From: Magnetococcales bacterium
Lineage (GTDB): Bacteria; Pseudomonadota; Magnetococcia; Magnetococcales; JADFWT01
Length of the DNA: 32,190 nucleotides
Direction of reading: 5' to 3'
NCBI GenBank assembly: GCA_015233785.1
Contig: JADFWT010000022.1
Location: 1-32,190, forward strand
In this document: positions 1 to 7,511 of the stretch, piece by piece
How positions within the stretch are numbered: position 1 is the stretch's first letter
Layout: each line of letters begins with the position of its first letter
Notes under the pieces: generated by a model
The model's database searches: none
What the model saw: only the letters and a program-made list of their open reading frames with translations
What the model was told of the DNA's origin: nothing
Translations under genes and position numbers: made by a program

Positions 1-10
1 CACCTGGGGT

Positions 11-724
11 ATGACGCCGGTACAGCCCACACCGTCCCGTCGCACCCCGCTTAAATATTTCAACTATATCTATCCGTTGCTGGGGTTGGTGACGCTGCTC
101 TCCGCCCTGACCATCGCCGTCATCTGGCTGGAGTCCGGGCAGAAGGGGCTGGTGGGGCGCGGCACGCTGGTGCTTTGTGGCGTGGCGCTCGGTTTTGTGC
201 TGCACCGTAGTCGATTCTGCTTCTCCAAGGCGTTTCGCGAACCGCTCGTGAACGGCGATGGGGAGCAGACGCGGGCGGTAATGCTCTCTCTGATGCTGGG
301 CATGCTCTCCTTTTCACTGGTGTTTCAAAAGGAGCTCATCGACCCTTTCCGTGCGGTGCCGCCCACCTTCTGGCTCGGTTCACTGGCGGGGGGTGTGATC
401 TTCGGGATTGGCATGCTGCTGGCGGGGGGCTGCGCCTCCGGTTCGCTGTGGCGGGCTGCCGAGGGTCAAGTGAAGCTGATCATCGCCCTGATCTTCTTTG
501 CCTGGGGCGGATCCACTTTCAGCGCTCTGATCAAACAGGCCGGTTGGCTCACGCGTGAGATGAATATGGATCTTCTGGAGGAGACGGCGTTGGGTTTTCA
601 GGCCTTTATGCCGCAAATTCTCGACGGTTGGACCTGGACCTATCTGGTTAATTTTTCGCTGCTGGCGCTCTGGTACCTCATTATTAAATATAACGAAGTG
701 AGCCACCGTTTCACCGTGATGTGA
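11..724 (+). CDS. YeeE/YedE-family (sulfur-compound transport domain) membrane protein
   Basis: 237 aa hydrophobic ORF with YeeE/YedE-type motifs HRSRFCF and GMLLAGGCASGSLWRAAEG. The start may lie upstream of the window. Confidence 0.85.
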   Translation: MTPVQPTPSRRTPLKYFNYIYPLLGLVTLLSALTIAVIWLESGQKGLVGRGTLVLCGVALGFVLHRSRFCFSKAFREPLVNGDGEQTRAVMLSLMLGMLSFSLVFQKELIDPFRAVPPTFWLGSLAGGVIFGIGMLLAGGCASGSLWRAAEGQVKLIIALIFFAWGGSTFSALIKQAGWLTREMNMDLLEETALGFQAFMPQILDGWTWTYLVNFSLLALWYLIIKYNEVSHRFTVM

Positions 725-2052
725 TGGGGCGATTTACACGCTTGGCGGTGCGTTCTCCCCGTTGGGGCATGGGGCGCTGGATCATCCTGTTGACCGTGCT
801 GGGAGGGCCTCTTTGCGCCATGGCCGCCTCGGATCCGGTAGCGCACCACTGGCATCACCCCAACGCTGGTCGCATCCCGGATGCCGCACAAAAGAGCGAC
901 GGCCATGCCGAGGTGTGCCGAGCGTGTCACGAAGTGCAGTGGAGCAACTGGAGCGGGAGTCGCCACGCCAACGCCTTCTCGCCTGGGCTGCTAGCGGCCC
1001 TGCTGGAGCGCTCTCGCCAAGGGGTAGATGCCTGTCTGCGTTGCCACGCCCCGCTGGTCGAACAGCGTGAGGCGCTGCATCGCCAAGACCCTTTCTTCGA
1101 GTGGCAGGATCAAGCCGCATGGCCCCAGCGGTTGGCGGATGGTATCGCCTGTCCTATCTGCCACCAGCGCCAAGGCCGTCTCATCACACCACGCTCGACA
1201 TCAGAAAAATCCACTGCATCCGATCAAGAACTGACCATTCATCGACAACGTCAGCCGTCAGAGTGGCTTTCCCAAAGCCATTTCTGCGCTGCCTGCCACC
1301 AAGCCGACCCGCAGCAGAAACGCACCATAGGCGATGGGGAACCGCTGCTGCACAACACCTTTTCGGAGTGGAGAAAAAGCCCTTTTGCCGCACGCGGTCT
1401 CCACTGTCAGGGGTGTCATATGCCTAAACGTCACCATCTATTTAGAGGCATCCATGATCCAGCCATGACCCGTAGCGGCGTTACCGTCTGTATGGATGTC
1501 ACGCATCCCGAAAAGGTGGTGCTCACCCTACGTTCCACACGAGTGGGACATATGTTTCCCACCTATGCCACCCCGCGTATTGTGCTGCTGGGCACCCGTC
1601 TGGATTCCGCATCACACCCTCTGGATCCGGCCCCACAGCGTTGGGTCATCCAACGTCGCATGCGTTGGAGCCAGGGGGGTTGGCATCCATGGCGCGATAC
1701 ACGGCTAGCCCCTGGTGCTACCGCGAGTCTGGAGGTGCCGTGGCAACGTGCGGGTGTGCTCGCCTCCAGCATAAATCTTCAGATACGCGTCGAGCCGGAT
1801 CATCTCTACACAACGCACATTCACCCAAGGCGTTTGGTAGAAAGTGCCGACCCAACGGTACGCAAGCTATTGCAACGCGCCATCGGCGAAGGCGAGGCCA
1901 ACAACTACACTCTATGGGCGCAGACCGCCCACCGAAATCGGGTGGACGACCAGATTACACGCTCACCGCCCATGTGGCACCCTAACACGCGAGAACATAA
2001 CCCGCTGGACCATATCCCCATACCGCCGGTTGGGGATACGACATGCCCATGA
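721..2052 (+). CDS. Secreted multiheme (five CxxCH) cytochrome c family protein
   Basis: Signal-peptide-like N-terminus and five heme motifs: CRACH, CLRCH, CPICH, CAACH, CQGCH. The start overlaps the stop of the upstream gene. Confidence 0.88.
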   Translation: MMGRFTRLAVRSPRWGMGRWIILLTVLGGPLCAMAASDPVAHHWHHPNAGRIPDAAQKSDGHAEVCRACHEVQWSNWSGSRHANAFSPGLLAALLERSRQGVDACLRCHAPLVEQREALHRQDPFFEWQDQAAWPQRLADGIACPICHQRQGRLITPRSTSEKSTASDQELTIHRQRQPSEWLSQSHFCAACHQADPQQKRTIGDGEPLLHNTFSEWRKSPFAARGLHCQGCHMPKRHHLFRGIHDPAMTRSGVTVCMDVTHPEKVVLTLRSTRVGHMFPTYATPRIVLLGTRLDSASHPLDPAPQRWVIQRRMRWSQGGWHPWRDTRLAPGATASLEVPWQRAGVLASSINLQIRVEPDHLYTTHIHPRRLVESADPTVRKLLQRAIGEGEANNYTLWAQTAHRNRVDDQITRSPPMWHPNTREHNPLDHIPIPPVGDTTCP

Positions 2053-2097
2053 CCAACTGCATCACGATCAAGCTGCGCAACGGTGGTGACCATGCGA

Positions 2098-2478
2098 ACT
2101 TGGTATCACCGTTGATAGCGTATGGAACATGCCTGTTGATGAGTCGTTGGCGCAATGCATCAACGACACAAGGAACGCTCCATCTGCCGACTTCATGATT
2201 CAGCAAGGGTGAGTTCTCAAGTCGTTCCTAAACGCCCTGTGGCAGCTCCTGCCTCCACATTGGAAGAAGGCGTCGTTGACACAGTGATGAGAGGGGGCGA
2301 CACGGACACCAACGCAGCGATCTGTGGGACGCTGCTCGGGGCCGTCTATGGTCTTGATGAGGTGCCTGATCAATGGGTGGAATGCATCGTCAACTATCGC
2401 CCATCCGCTTACCGGCAGCTGACGGAGATCGTCCATCTCAGGCCCGACACCCTGGCCTGGCTGGCGAAGATCGAATAA
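2098..2478 (+). pseudogene. ADP-ribosylglycohydrolase (DraG-like) C-terminal remnant
   Basis: Family signature RGGDTDTNAAICGTLLGAVYG..P.QW. Upstream part VLKSFLNALWQLLPP is in another frame and follows an in-frame TGA (2210-2212), consistent with nonsense plus frameshift. The 5' limit is approximate. Confidence 0.75.
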
Positions 2479-2482
2479 AACG

Positions 2483-2878
2483 TCATTTTCCTCCCGTGCT
2501 CTGTTTCCTGAGACGTTCCAGTGCACTGGCCATGCCCCGGTCCAGGGTCAGCAGTTGTAGCTGGAGGATCAGCACCGTGGCGGCAATGATGGCGTCAAGC
2601 AGTTTGAACATGCCACTACGGCGCAGTAGGATGATCTGCTGTTCGATGGTCTCATCGATCGTGATGACTTCACCGCACGCCTCCAGAAATGACAGAACAG
2701 CGCGCTCTTCCTCCCCGGTCAGGCCGGGGAATCCCAGGAGTTACATGCGGGTGATTTGGCTGACAGCAACGCGCTCCAGGGCCAACCCGTATCTTTCGGC
2801 CAGTTCAACGGCAGCCTCCCGTCCTTTGAGAAGGCCGATCACCATGCTGGTGTCCAGAAGCCACTCACTCCCACTCAT
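2483..2878 (-). pseudogene. PIN-domain (VapC-type) toxin with premature TAA
   Basis: Reading through one stop gives MSGSEWLLDTSMVIGLLKGREAAVELAERYGLALERVAVSQITRM*LLGFPGLTGEEERAVLSFLEACGEVITIDETIEQQIILLRRSGMFKLLDAIIAATVLILQLQLLTLDRGMA. This is PIN-like throughout. TAA lies at + strand 2741-2743, exactly in frame. Confidence 0.8.
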
Positions 2879-3104
2879 CGCGCATCGCCTTCTGGGCCTC
2901 CACAGGATCACCCCTGAAGTGGGGGGAGTCCTTGATTATCCCGGCGAACCTTCGCCAATCCTGGAGGGCCGAAGCCCGCCGACGACCACTGATATCCTCA
3001 TCTTCCATGGGCCCCAGCACCGTCACAACGGCCCGATGTCGGCCGCGTAACGCCAACGGTTCCCGCAGCCGCACCGCGCCATTCTCGTCAACCCCCCTGC
3101 ACAA
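2865..3104 (-). CDS. Putative antitoxin partner of the PIN toxin (N-terminus probably truncated)
   Basis: C-terminal part of the long minus ORF 2865-3584: VDENGAVRLREPLALRGRHRAVVTVLGP...FAGIIKDSPHFRGDPVEAQKAMRDEWE. It ends in an out-of-frame overlap with the toxin ATG. The start (TTG at 3104) is a guess. Confidence 0.6.
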   Translation of the reverse strand: MCRGVDENGAVRLREPLALRGRHRAVVTVLGPMEDEDISGRRRASALQDWRRFAGIIKDSPHFRGDPVEAQKAMRDEWE

Positions 3105-3152
3105 ACCAAGAAAGAAACGACCATCACGCCCAAAGCGACAGAGGATCCGGTC

Positions 3153-3614
3153 ATGAAGGTCATGACGGTCAAGACATCCACCGCCGGAAAGCTGGGCCGG
3201 GACGGCGGCGGCGTCCGCTACGAGCTGGGCATTGCCGAAGGTGACAACGGCATGCCTTCCGTCCAGGTCCGCATGGTGGAGAACATCGACTCCAAGGGGG
3301 TCTACGGCAGGAGCTGGGTGGCGGTCTCGGGGCTGATCAAGGCGGCCAAAGATGGGACCGGCAAGGACGGCACCTTCGCATCCAGCGCCCTGTTCTCCGC
3401 CTGCCCCAGCAGGAGCCGCAATGATCCGTCCTTCATGGCAGCCATCCTGGTGCAGGAGGGTCTCGTGGAGCGTGCGCCCGAGCATCGGCTGAGGTTCACC
3501 GATCTGTCCATGGACACCTGGATCAAGCAGGTCACAGGTAACGAGGGCACAGATGGCTATGAGAAACCGGCCCGGAAACCCCAACGGAAGAAGGGCAAGA
3601 AGACCAACGGATGA
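3153..3614 (+). CDS. Hypothetical protein (accessory region)
   Basis: 153 aa ORF with a GAGG-like RBS upstream and protein-like composition. The open frame continues upstream of the ATG, so the 5' end may be truncated. Confidence 0.6.
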   Translation: MKVMTVKTSTAGKLGRDGGGVRYELGIAEGDNGMPSVQVRMVENIDSKGVYGRSWVAVSGLIKAAKDGTGKDGTFASSALFSACPSRSRNDPSFMAAILVQEGLVERAPEHRLRFTDLSMDTWIKQVTGNEGTDGYEKPARKPQRKKGKKTNG

Positions 3615-3698
3615 CAGATACGGGGGAAGGCCATACCGACCTTCCCCTCACCATCCATGTGTATACGACATCCATGAAGAAAAGGAGAACGGAGAGCC

Positions 3699-4100
3699 AT
3701 GATCATACAGAAAGGACCGTACCGACTGGCGCTGTCGAAGCGCCTACTTGGAATCATCCAGGGTGAGGTGGAGAAGGCCGGTGTTGAATGTGACGGCGGG
3801 ATCGCTGTCATCTTTCGGGATCCGGATTACTCGATGACCAGGGGCAGCTACCACCCGGTGGAAATCGGCATCGATGCCAAGGGACGCATCACCCACATCA
3901 CTGACTTCTCCTACGTGGGCTCGCCGCCCTATGCGGAGCTGGTCAAGGAGATCGACTTCGACCTCGCCCAGGCGGCATTCCAGCACATGGGGCGGGAGTT
4001 CCATATCGACAAGGGCCGGGGTTTGTTCAGGACTTGGCAGAAGAACTTCTGCGACTACCACGGGTGGGGCGTCTTCCAGGTGGAGGTGACTCCCCTATGA
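3699..4100 (+). CDS. DUF2787 family protein
   Basis: Resembles DUF2787: AVIFRDPDYSMTRGSYHPVEIGI...ITHITDFSYVGSPPYAELVKEIDFDL...NFCDYHGWGVFQVEV. RBS AAAAGGAGAA upstream. Confidence 0.7.
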   Translation: MIIQKGPYRLALSKRLLGIIQGEVEKAGVECDGGIAVIFRDPDYSMTRGSYHPVEIGIDAKGRITHITDFSYVGSPPYAELVKEIDFDLAQAAFQHMGREFHIDKGRGLFRTWQKNFCDYHGWGVFQVEVTPL

Positions 4101-4766
4101 TCCGGGGTCCGCTTCGACAGGATCAAGGCATTCAGGGGCATTGTAGCGAGGGCTGTTCACCTGCCTGTCCACGGCGTGAATGGAGAGCTCGTCGGACGGT
4201 GTGTAGTCCAAGATGGCCTGGAGCACCTGAGGGGACGCCGCACCGTCCAACCAGGCCGATGCCCGCCTGACGCCCAGCATCAGAGGCATGCGGTGGTGGA
4301 GCGTCCGCAGCGCCGGGTTGGCCCCAGTGGTGAGGATAGTGAAGGTCCTGAGCACCTTGCCTGCTGGGTCCTGCCACGCGTCCCACAGCCCAGCCAGGAC
4401 CATGGGACCGCCATCGGCCCGCCTGATCCACCACGGCTGCTTGCCGCCTTCCGCCTCTGTCCACTCGTAGAAGCCGTCCACTGGAACGAGACACCGCCGC
4501 ACCTTGAAAGCGTCCCGGAAGCTGGGCTTCTCCGTGACGGTCTCCACACGGGCGTTGATGGGACGGCGACCCTTCTCCTTCGACCACGCGGGTATCAGCC
4601 CCCATGACATCATGGCCATCTGGGCTTCGCCCTGCTGGATGATCACGTGGGCGTCCTGGCTCGGGGCAACGTTGTAGCTGGGCTCCAGGCACACATCACC
4701 CATCGCACCCCCGAGCACCTCCAGGGCACGGCGTTCAGCATTGATCTGGGCGAAGCGTCCACACAT
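4095..4766 (-). CDS. SRAP-domain protein (SOS response-associated peptidase, YedK/HMCES family)
   Basis: Starts MCGRF with the catalytic Cys2. Contains PSYNVAPSQ, WGLIPAW, INARVETV.EKPSFRDAFKVRRCLVPVDGFYEW and HHRMPLML. Start trimmed from the supplied ORF (4856) to the MCGRF Met at 4766. Confidence 0.95.
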   Translation of the reverse strand: MCGRFAQINAERRALEVLGGAMGDVCLEPSYNVAPSQDAHVIIQQGEAQMAMMSWGLIPAWSKEKGRRPINARVETVTEKPSFRDAFKVRRCLVPVDGFYEWTEAEGGKQPWWIRRADGGPMVLAGLWDAWQDPAGKVLRTFTILTTGANPALRTLHHRMPLMLGVRRASAWLDGAASPQVLQAILDYTPSDELSIHAVDRQVNSPRYNAPECLDPVEADPGS

Positions 4767-4896
4767 GCATGCCAGAGTCATGGAAACGGGGCCAAGGCGC
4801 AACCCGGCAAGGAGCGTCTTGGCAACGCTGTCTCTGTTGCCACCCCTCCCACGCACTGTTCACGAACTCACCCCATCCACAACAGGAGAGACCGAC

Positions 4897-5334
4897 ATGA
4901 TCGTCTTCCGATCCATGGGCGATGTGCTGCGTGCGCGTCGCCTTCTGACCGGTGACGCCTACGGCATCGTCACCCGTGAGGTTCATGACCTCATCGACAG
5001 CCATGCCAACCTTCCCGGCGGCATCGACCCCGAGACGGGAGGCTTCGTTTCCTTGCTCGACTCCGAACGGGAGCCAACAGCCGAGGAGCTCCTGGCCATC
5101 GGCATCCACCAGCCGCTCACAGACACCTACGCCATAACCGTGGAGACCGCCACCGCCGAGGGGTCTTTCATCATCGCCACGTCCGAGTTCAGCCAGGAGT
5201 GCACAGCCACCTTCCTCATCCCCCAGGAGGCGGCGTGGCTGCCGCAGTGGCTGATCGAGGCAATCGGTGATGCCTTGGAGATCCCAGACACCGGTACGCA
5301 ACGAGGAGAGATCAATGATCGAGATCACATGTAG
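4897..5334 (+). CDS. Hypothetical protein
   Basis: ATG at 4897 preceded by AACAGGAGAG RBS. Coding-like composition. Internal start within ORF 4741-5334. Confidence 0.6.
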   Translation: MIVFRSMGDVLRARRLLTGDAYGIVTREVHDLIDSHANLPGGIDPETGGFVSLLDSEREPTAEELLAIGIHQPLTDTYAITVETATAEGSFIIATSEFSQECTATFLIPQEAAWLPQWLIEAIGDALEIPDTGTQRGEINDRDHM

Positions 5335-5692
5335 AAACGACCTAACGAAGCTACAGGGCGTCGATCCGGCCATCGCGTCCCTGGTCGCCGATGAGCTACT
5401 GCCGGGCTTCGAGCAGGCCGCCGAGGATGAAGGCGAAGAGCTGGACCCGGAGGTCCACGGCTACATCACCATCATCGAGAGCATGGCTGATATCGAAGTG
5501 GGCGACGAGGACATCGCCTACTGGGACGGAGACGAGCCGTACTGGGAGTACATCATGGGCTATCCAAAGGCCAAGGCATTCGTGACGGAGACCGGGACCA
5601 ACCGCATCGTCTGCGTCGTCTTCCCTGATCAGAAGTGGCTGAACGGACCGGTCAGAAGGAGGATAGAGGAGATGCTGGGGCGCGTGGCGTGA
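5315..5692 (+). CDS. Hypothetical acidic protein
   Basis: ATG at 5315 preceded by GAGGAGAG. Overlaps the upstream gene by 20 bp. Highly acidic (DEGEELDPEV, DEDIAYWDGDE). Confidence 0.6.
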   Translation: MIEITCRNDLTKLQGVDPAIASLVADELLPGFEQAAEDEGEELDPEVHGYITIIESMADIEVGDEDIAYWDGDEPYWEYIMGYPKAKAFVTETGTNRIVCVVFPDQKWLNGPVRRRIEEMLGRVA

Positions 5693-5720
5693 GCTATGTT
5701 GAGCAGCGGATGTCGGGTAC

Positions 5721-5747
5721 GTGGGTCACTGTACAGCAGTCACCCAC
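5721..5747. terminator. Hairpin downstream of 5315-5692 (possible terminator; no T-tract)
   Basis: GTGGGTCACT-GTACAGC-AGTCACCCAC: 10 bp arms with one mismatch. Confidence 0.35.
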
Positions 5748-5781
5748 TGCCATTCCCATGCCGCAATGCCCGAGCCTGTTT

Positions 5782-5806
5782 CGATAGACCGACAATAGAC
5801 CAGCGG
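5782..5806. repeat. Copy 1 of tandem ATAGACC motif (cgatagaccgacaatagaccagcgg)
   Basis: Two ATAGACC units 10 bp apart. Near-identical to 7173-7199. Confidence 0.75.
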
Positions 5807-5856
5807 CACACGGGAAGGTGTTCCGTTGACCTTGCAGAGCCCTTTGGAATGCTAGA

Positions 5857-5900
5857 CATCCCGGTGCAATTCGAACACACGACCCGCTGATTTAGAAACA
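5857..5900 (-). pseudogene. tRNA 3'-end remnant / attachment-site-like sequence
   Basis: Minus strand TGTTTCTAAATCAGCGGGTCGTGTGTTCGAATTGCACCGGGATG contains anticodon-loop-like TTTCTAA, T-loop TTCGAAT and an acceptor-like end. No matching 5' half precedes it. Confidence 0.55.
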
Positions 5901-5934
5901 GTGGCACGCTGGAGACAAGATGGCCATGATTTCG

Positions 5935-5955
5935 GCATGACGAATTCAGTCATGC
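5935..5955. promoter_or_regulatory. Palindromic operator candidate upstream of the DUF433 gene
   Basis: Perfect inverted repeat GCATGAC-GAATTCA-GTCATGC, abutting a -10-like TATCAT and 50 bp upstream of the DUF433 start. Confidence 0.5.
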
Positions 5956-6004
5956 TATCATTTGAGAAAGCCTTGAGAGGGTCGCCTAACCCGGGAGCGT
6001 TGAG

Positions 6005-6283
6005 ATGTCGTACCATGACCGCATCACACTGGAGCCCGGCAAGCGGGGGGGACGCCCCTGCATCCGGGGCATGCGCATCACCGTCTATGACGTGCTGGAG
6101 ATGATGGCGTCGGGGATGCCCGAGGCCGAAATCCTGGCGGACTACCCCGAGCTGGAGAAGGAGGACATCCAGGCCTGCCTTTCCTACGCCGCCGAACGGG
6201 AGCATCAGACACTGGTGGTGCCTGCCGCATTTCCTGGATCAGAACCTGTCACGGCGGAGGGGATTCTATGCCCACCATCTTGA
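6005..6283 (+). CDS. DUF433 domain protein (antitoxin-like)
   Basis: DRITLEPGKRGGRPCIRGMRITVYDVLEMMASGMPEAEILADYPELEKEDIQACLSYAAEREHQ is a typical DUF433 sequence. Confidence 0.9.
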   Translation: MSYHDRITLEPGKRGGRPCIRGMRITVYDVLEMMASGMPEAEILADYPELEKEDIQACLSYAAEREHQTLVVPAAFPGSEPVTAEGILCPPS

Positions 6284-6504
6284 CCATCAACGGCTATCGG
6301 TTCTTCTTCTTCAGCAATGAGGGACAAGAGCCCGTTCATATCCATGTGGAGAAGGCGGAAGGCTACGCCAAGTTTTGGATTAAACCGGTATCGCTGGCAC
6401 GCACCAGAGGGTTCAAGGCCCGACAGTTAGCAGAGCTTCACAAGTTGGTGGAAGAGCACAAAGGGACATTCGAGGAGAGATGGAATGAATTCTTTAGCGG
6501 TTAA
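6268..6504 (+). CDS. DUF4160 domain protein
   Basis: MPTILTINGYRFFFFSNEGQEPVHIHVEKAEGYAKFWIKPV...FKARQLAELHKLVEEHKGTFEERWNEFF. Confidence 0.9.
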   Translation: MPTILTINGYRFFFFSNEGQEPVHIHVEKAEGYAKFWIKPVSLARTRGFKARQLAELHKLVEEHKGTFEERWNEFFSG

Positions 6505-6721
6505 GCTGGACCCCCTGGCGGTGGATGTCTCTCTGTCCGATGAGGCGCTTCATGTGACCCTGGCCGATGGTCGGGAGATCTCCGCCCCCTTGGCTTGGTT
6601 CCCCAGGTTGCACAATGCCACCCAGGAACAGCGCCAAGCGTGGCGGCTGATCGGTGGGGGCGTTGGGATCCACTGGGATGGGGTGGATGAGGATATTTCC
6701 ATTGAAGGTCTGTTAAAATGA
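6485..6721 (+). CDS. DUF2442 domain protein
   Basis: LSDEALHVTLADGREISAPLAWFPRLHNATQEQRQAWRLIGGGVGIHWDGVDEDISIEGLL. Overlaps the DUF4160 gene by 20 bp. Confidence 0.92.
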   Translation: MNSLAVKLDPLAVDVSLSDEALHVTLADGREISAPLAWFPRLHNATQEQRQAWRLIGGGVGIHWDGVDEDISIEGLLK

Positions 6722-6736
6722 CCTTTCAAGAACGCA

Positions 6737-6985
6737 TCACACATCCAGATACCCCAATGCCTCCTGCACCAGAGTGAGATTCTCGCTACCGACTCGGTAC
6801 ACGGCATAGGCTTGTCTTTTAAAGGGGACTGCATCCTCCACCCGGTAGAGCTGTCCCGCCTTCAGCTTGGGCGTCACCGCACTCACTGTTATTCCGCGGT
6901 GCCCACAGGAGGGGCAAGCAAATGTTGAGATCACCAAACCCGGCAGATGAGAAGACGCTATAATGATCGGATGATATTCGCTCAT
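6737..6985 (-). CDS. Small hypothetical protein with CPSCG motif
   Basis: MSEYHPIIIASSHLPGLVISTFACPSCGHRGITVS...; plausible but without strong support. Confidence 0.3.
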   Translation of the reverse strand: MSEYHPIIIASSHLPGLVISTFACPSCGHRGITVSAVTPKLKAGQLYRVEDAVPFKRQAYAVYRVGSENLTLVQEALGYLDV

Positions 6986-7172
6986 CCGGTCACTACCTAC
7001 AAGAAGGCCACGAACATAGCCCCACCCCAATGCCCGCAAGGGAAAGCCGCCCCGGTCTGCACCGACGGCCTGAGGCGCGCCTTTTCATAGCAACCCGCTG
7101 AGCATAACTCATCCGATCATCGGCCACATTCGGCCCACAATCCCGCGTAACCCTATGCCCCCAAAGGGAAAA

Positions 7173-7199
7173 CGATAGACCGCCGATAGACCGGAGCGG
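7173..7199. repeat. Copy 2 of tandem ATAGACC motif (cgatagaccgccgatagaccggagcgg)
   Basis: Near-identical to 5782-5806. Lies 42 bp beyond the 3' end of tRNA-Thr. Confidence 0.75.
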
Positions 7200-7240
7200 A
7201 TTTCCGATACTCAGCCGATTGTCATAAGTGATTGAAAATG

Positions 7241-7316
7241 TGGAGCTGGCGATGGGACTCGAACCCGCAACCTGCTGATTACAAATCAGCTGCTCTACCA
7301 ATTGAGCTACGCCAGC
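7241..7316 (-). tRNA. tRNA-Thr (anticodon TGT), CCA encoded
   Basis: Minus strand GCTGGCGTAGCTCAATTGGTAGAGCAGCTGATTTGTAATCAGCAGGTTGCGGGTTCGAGTCCCATCGCCAGCTCCA. 7-bp acceptor stem GCTGGCG/CGCCAGC, loop TTTGTAA, TTCGAGT T-loop. Confidence 0.96.
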
Positions 7317-7511
7317 ATCGACAGGATTAACCAACACCAGGATCCGCACACAGAAGGCGCGGAAGAGGTGGTGTTAAACGGCGAGATAGTACCCCAATAC
7401 GCGGCGCGGTGCAATGGCGAAGCCGCCTTGGAGGCCCATAAAAAGAGGCCCGGCAGAATCTCTCCCGCCGAGCCCCACTTTCGGCCCATCCATGTGCCTT
7501 AAACGCTGGTG

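Noticed and set aside
2741-2743. Selenocysteine or pyrrolysine readthrough explaining the stop in the PIN gene
   Set aside because: The codon is TAA, which is not used for Sec (TGA) or Pyl (TAG). A nonsense mutation or sequencing error is simpler.
5782-7199. CRISPR array
   Set aside because: The ATAGACC motif occurs only as doublets at two places. There are no regular spacers and no cas genes.
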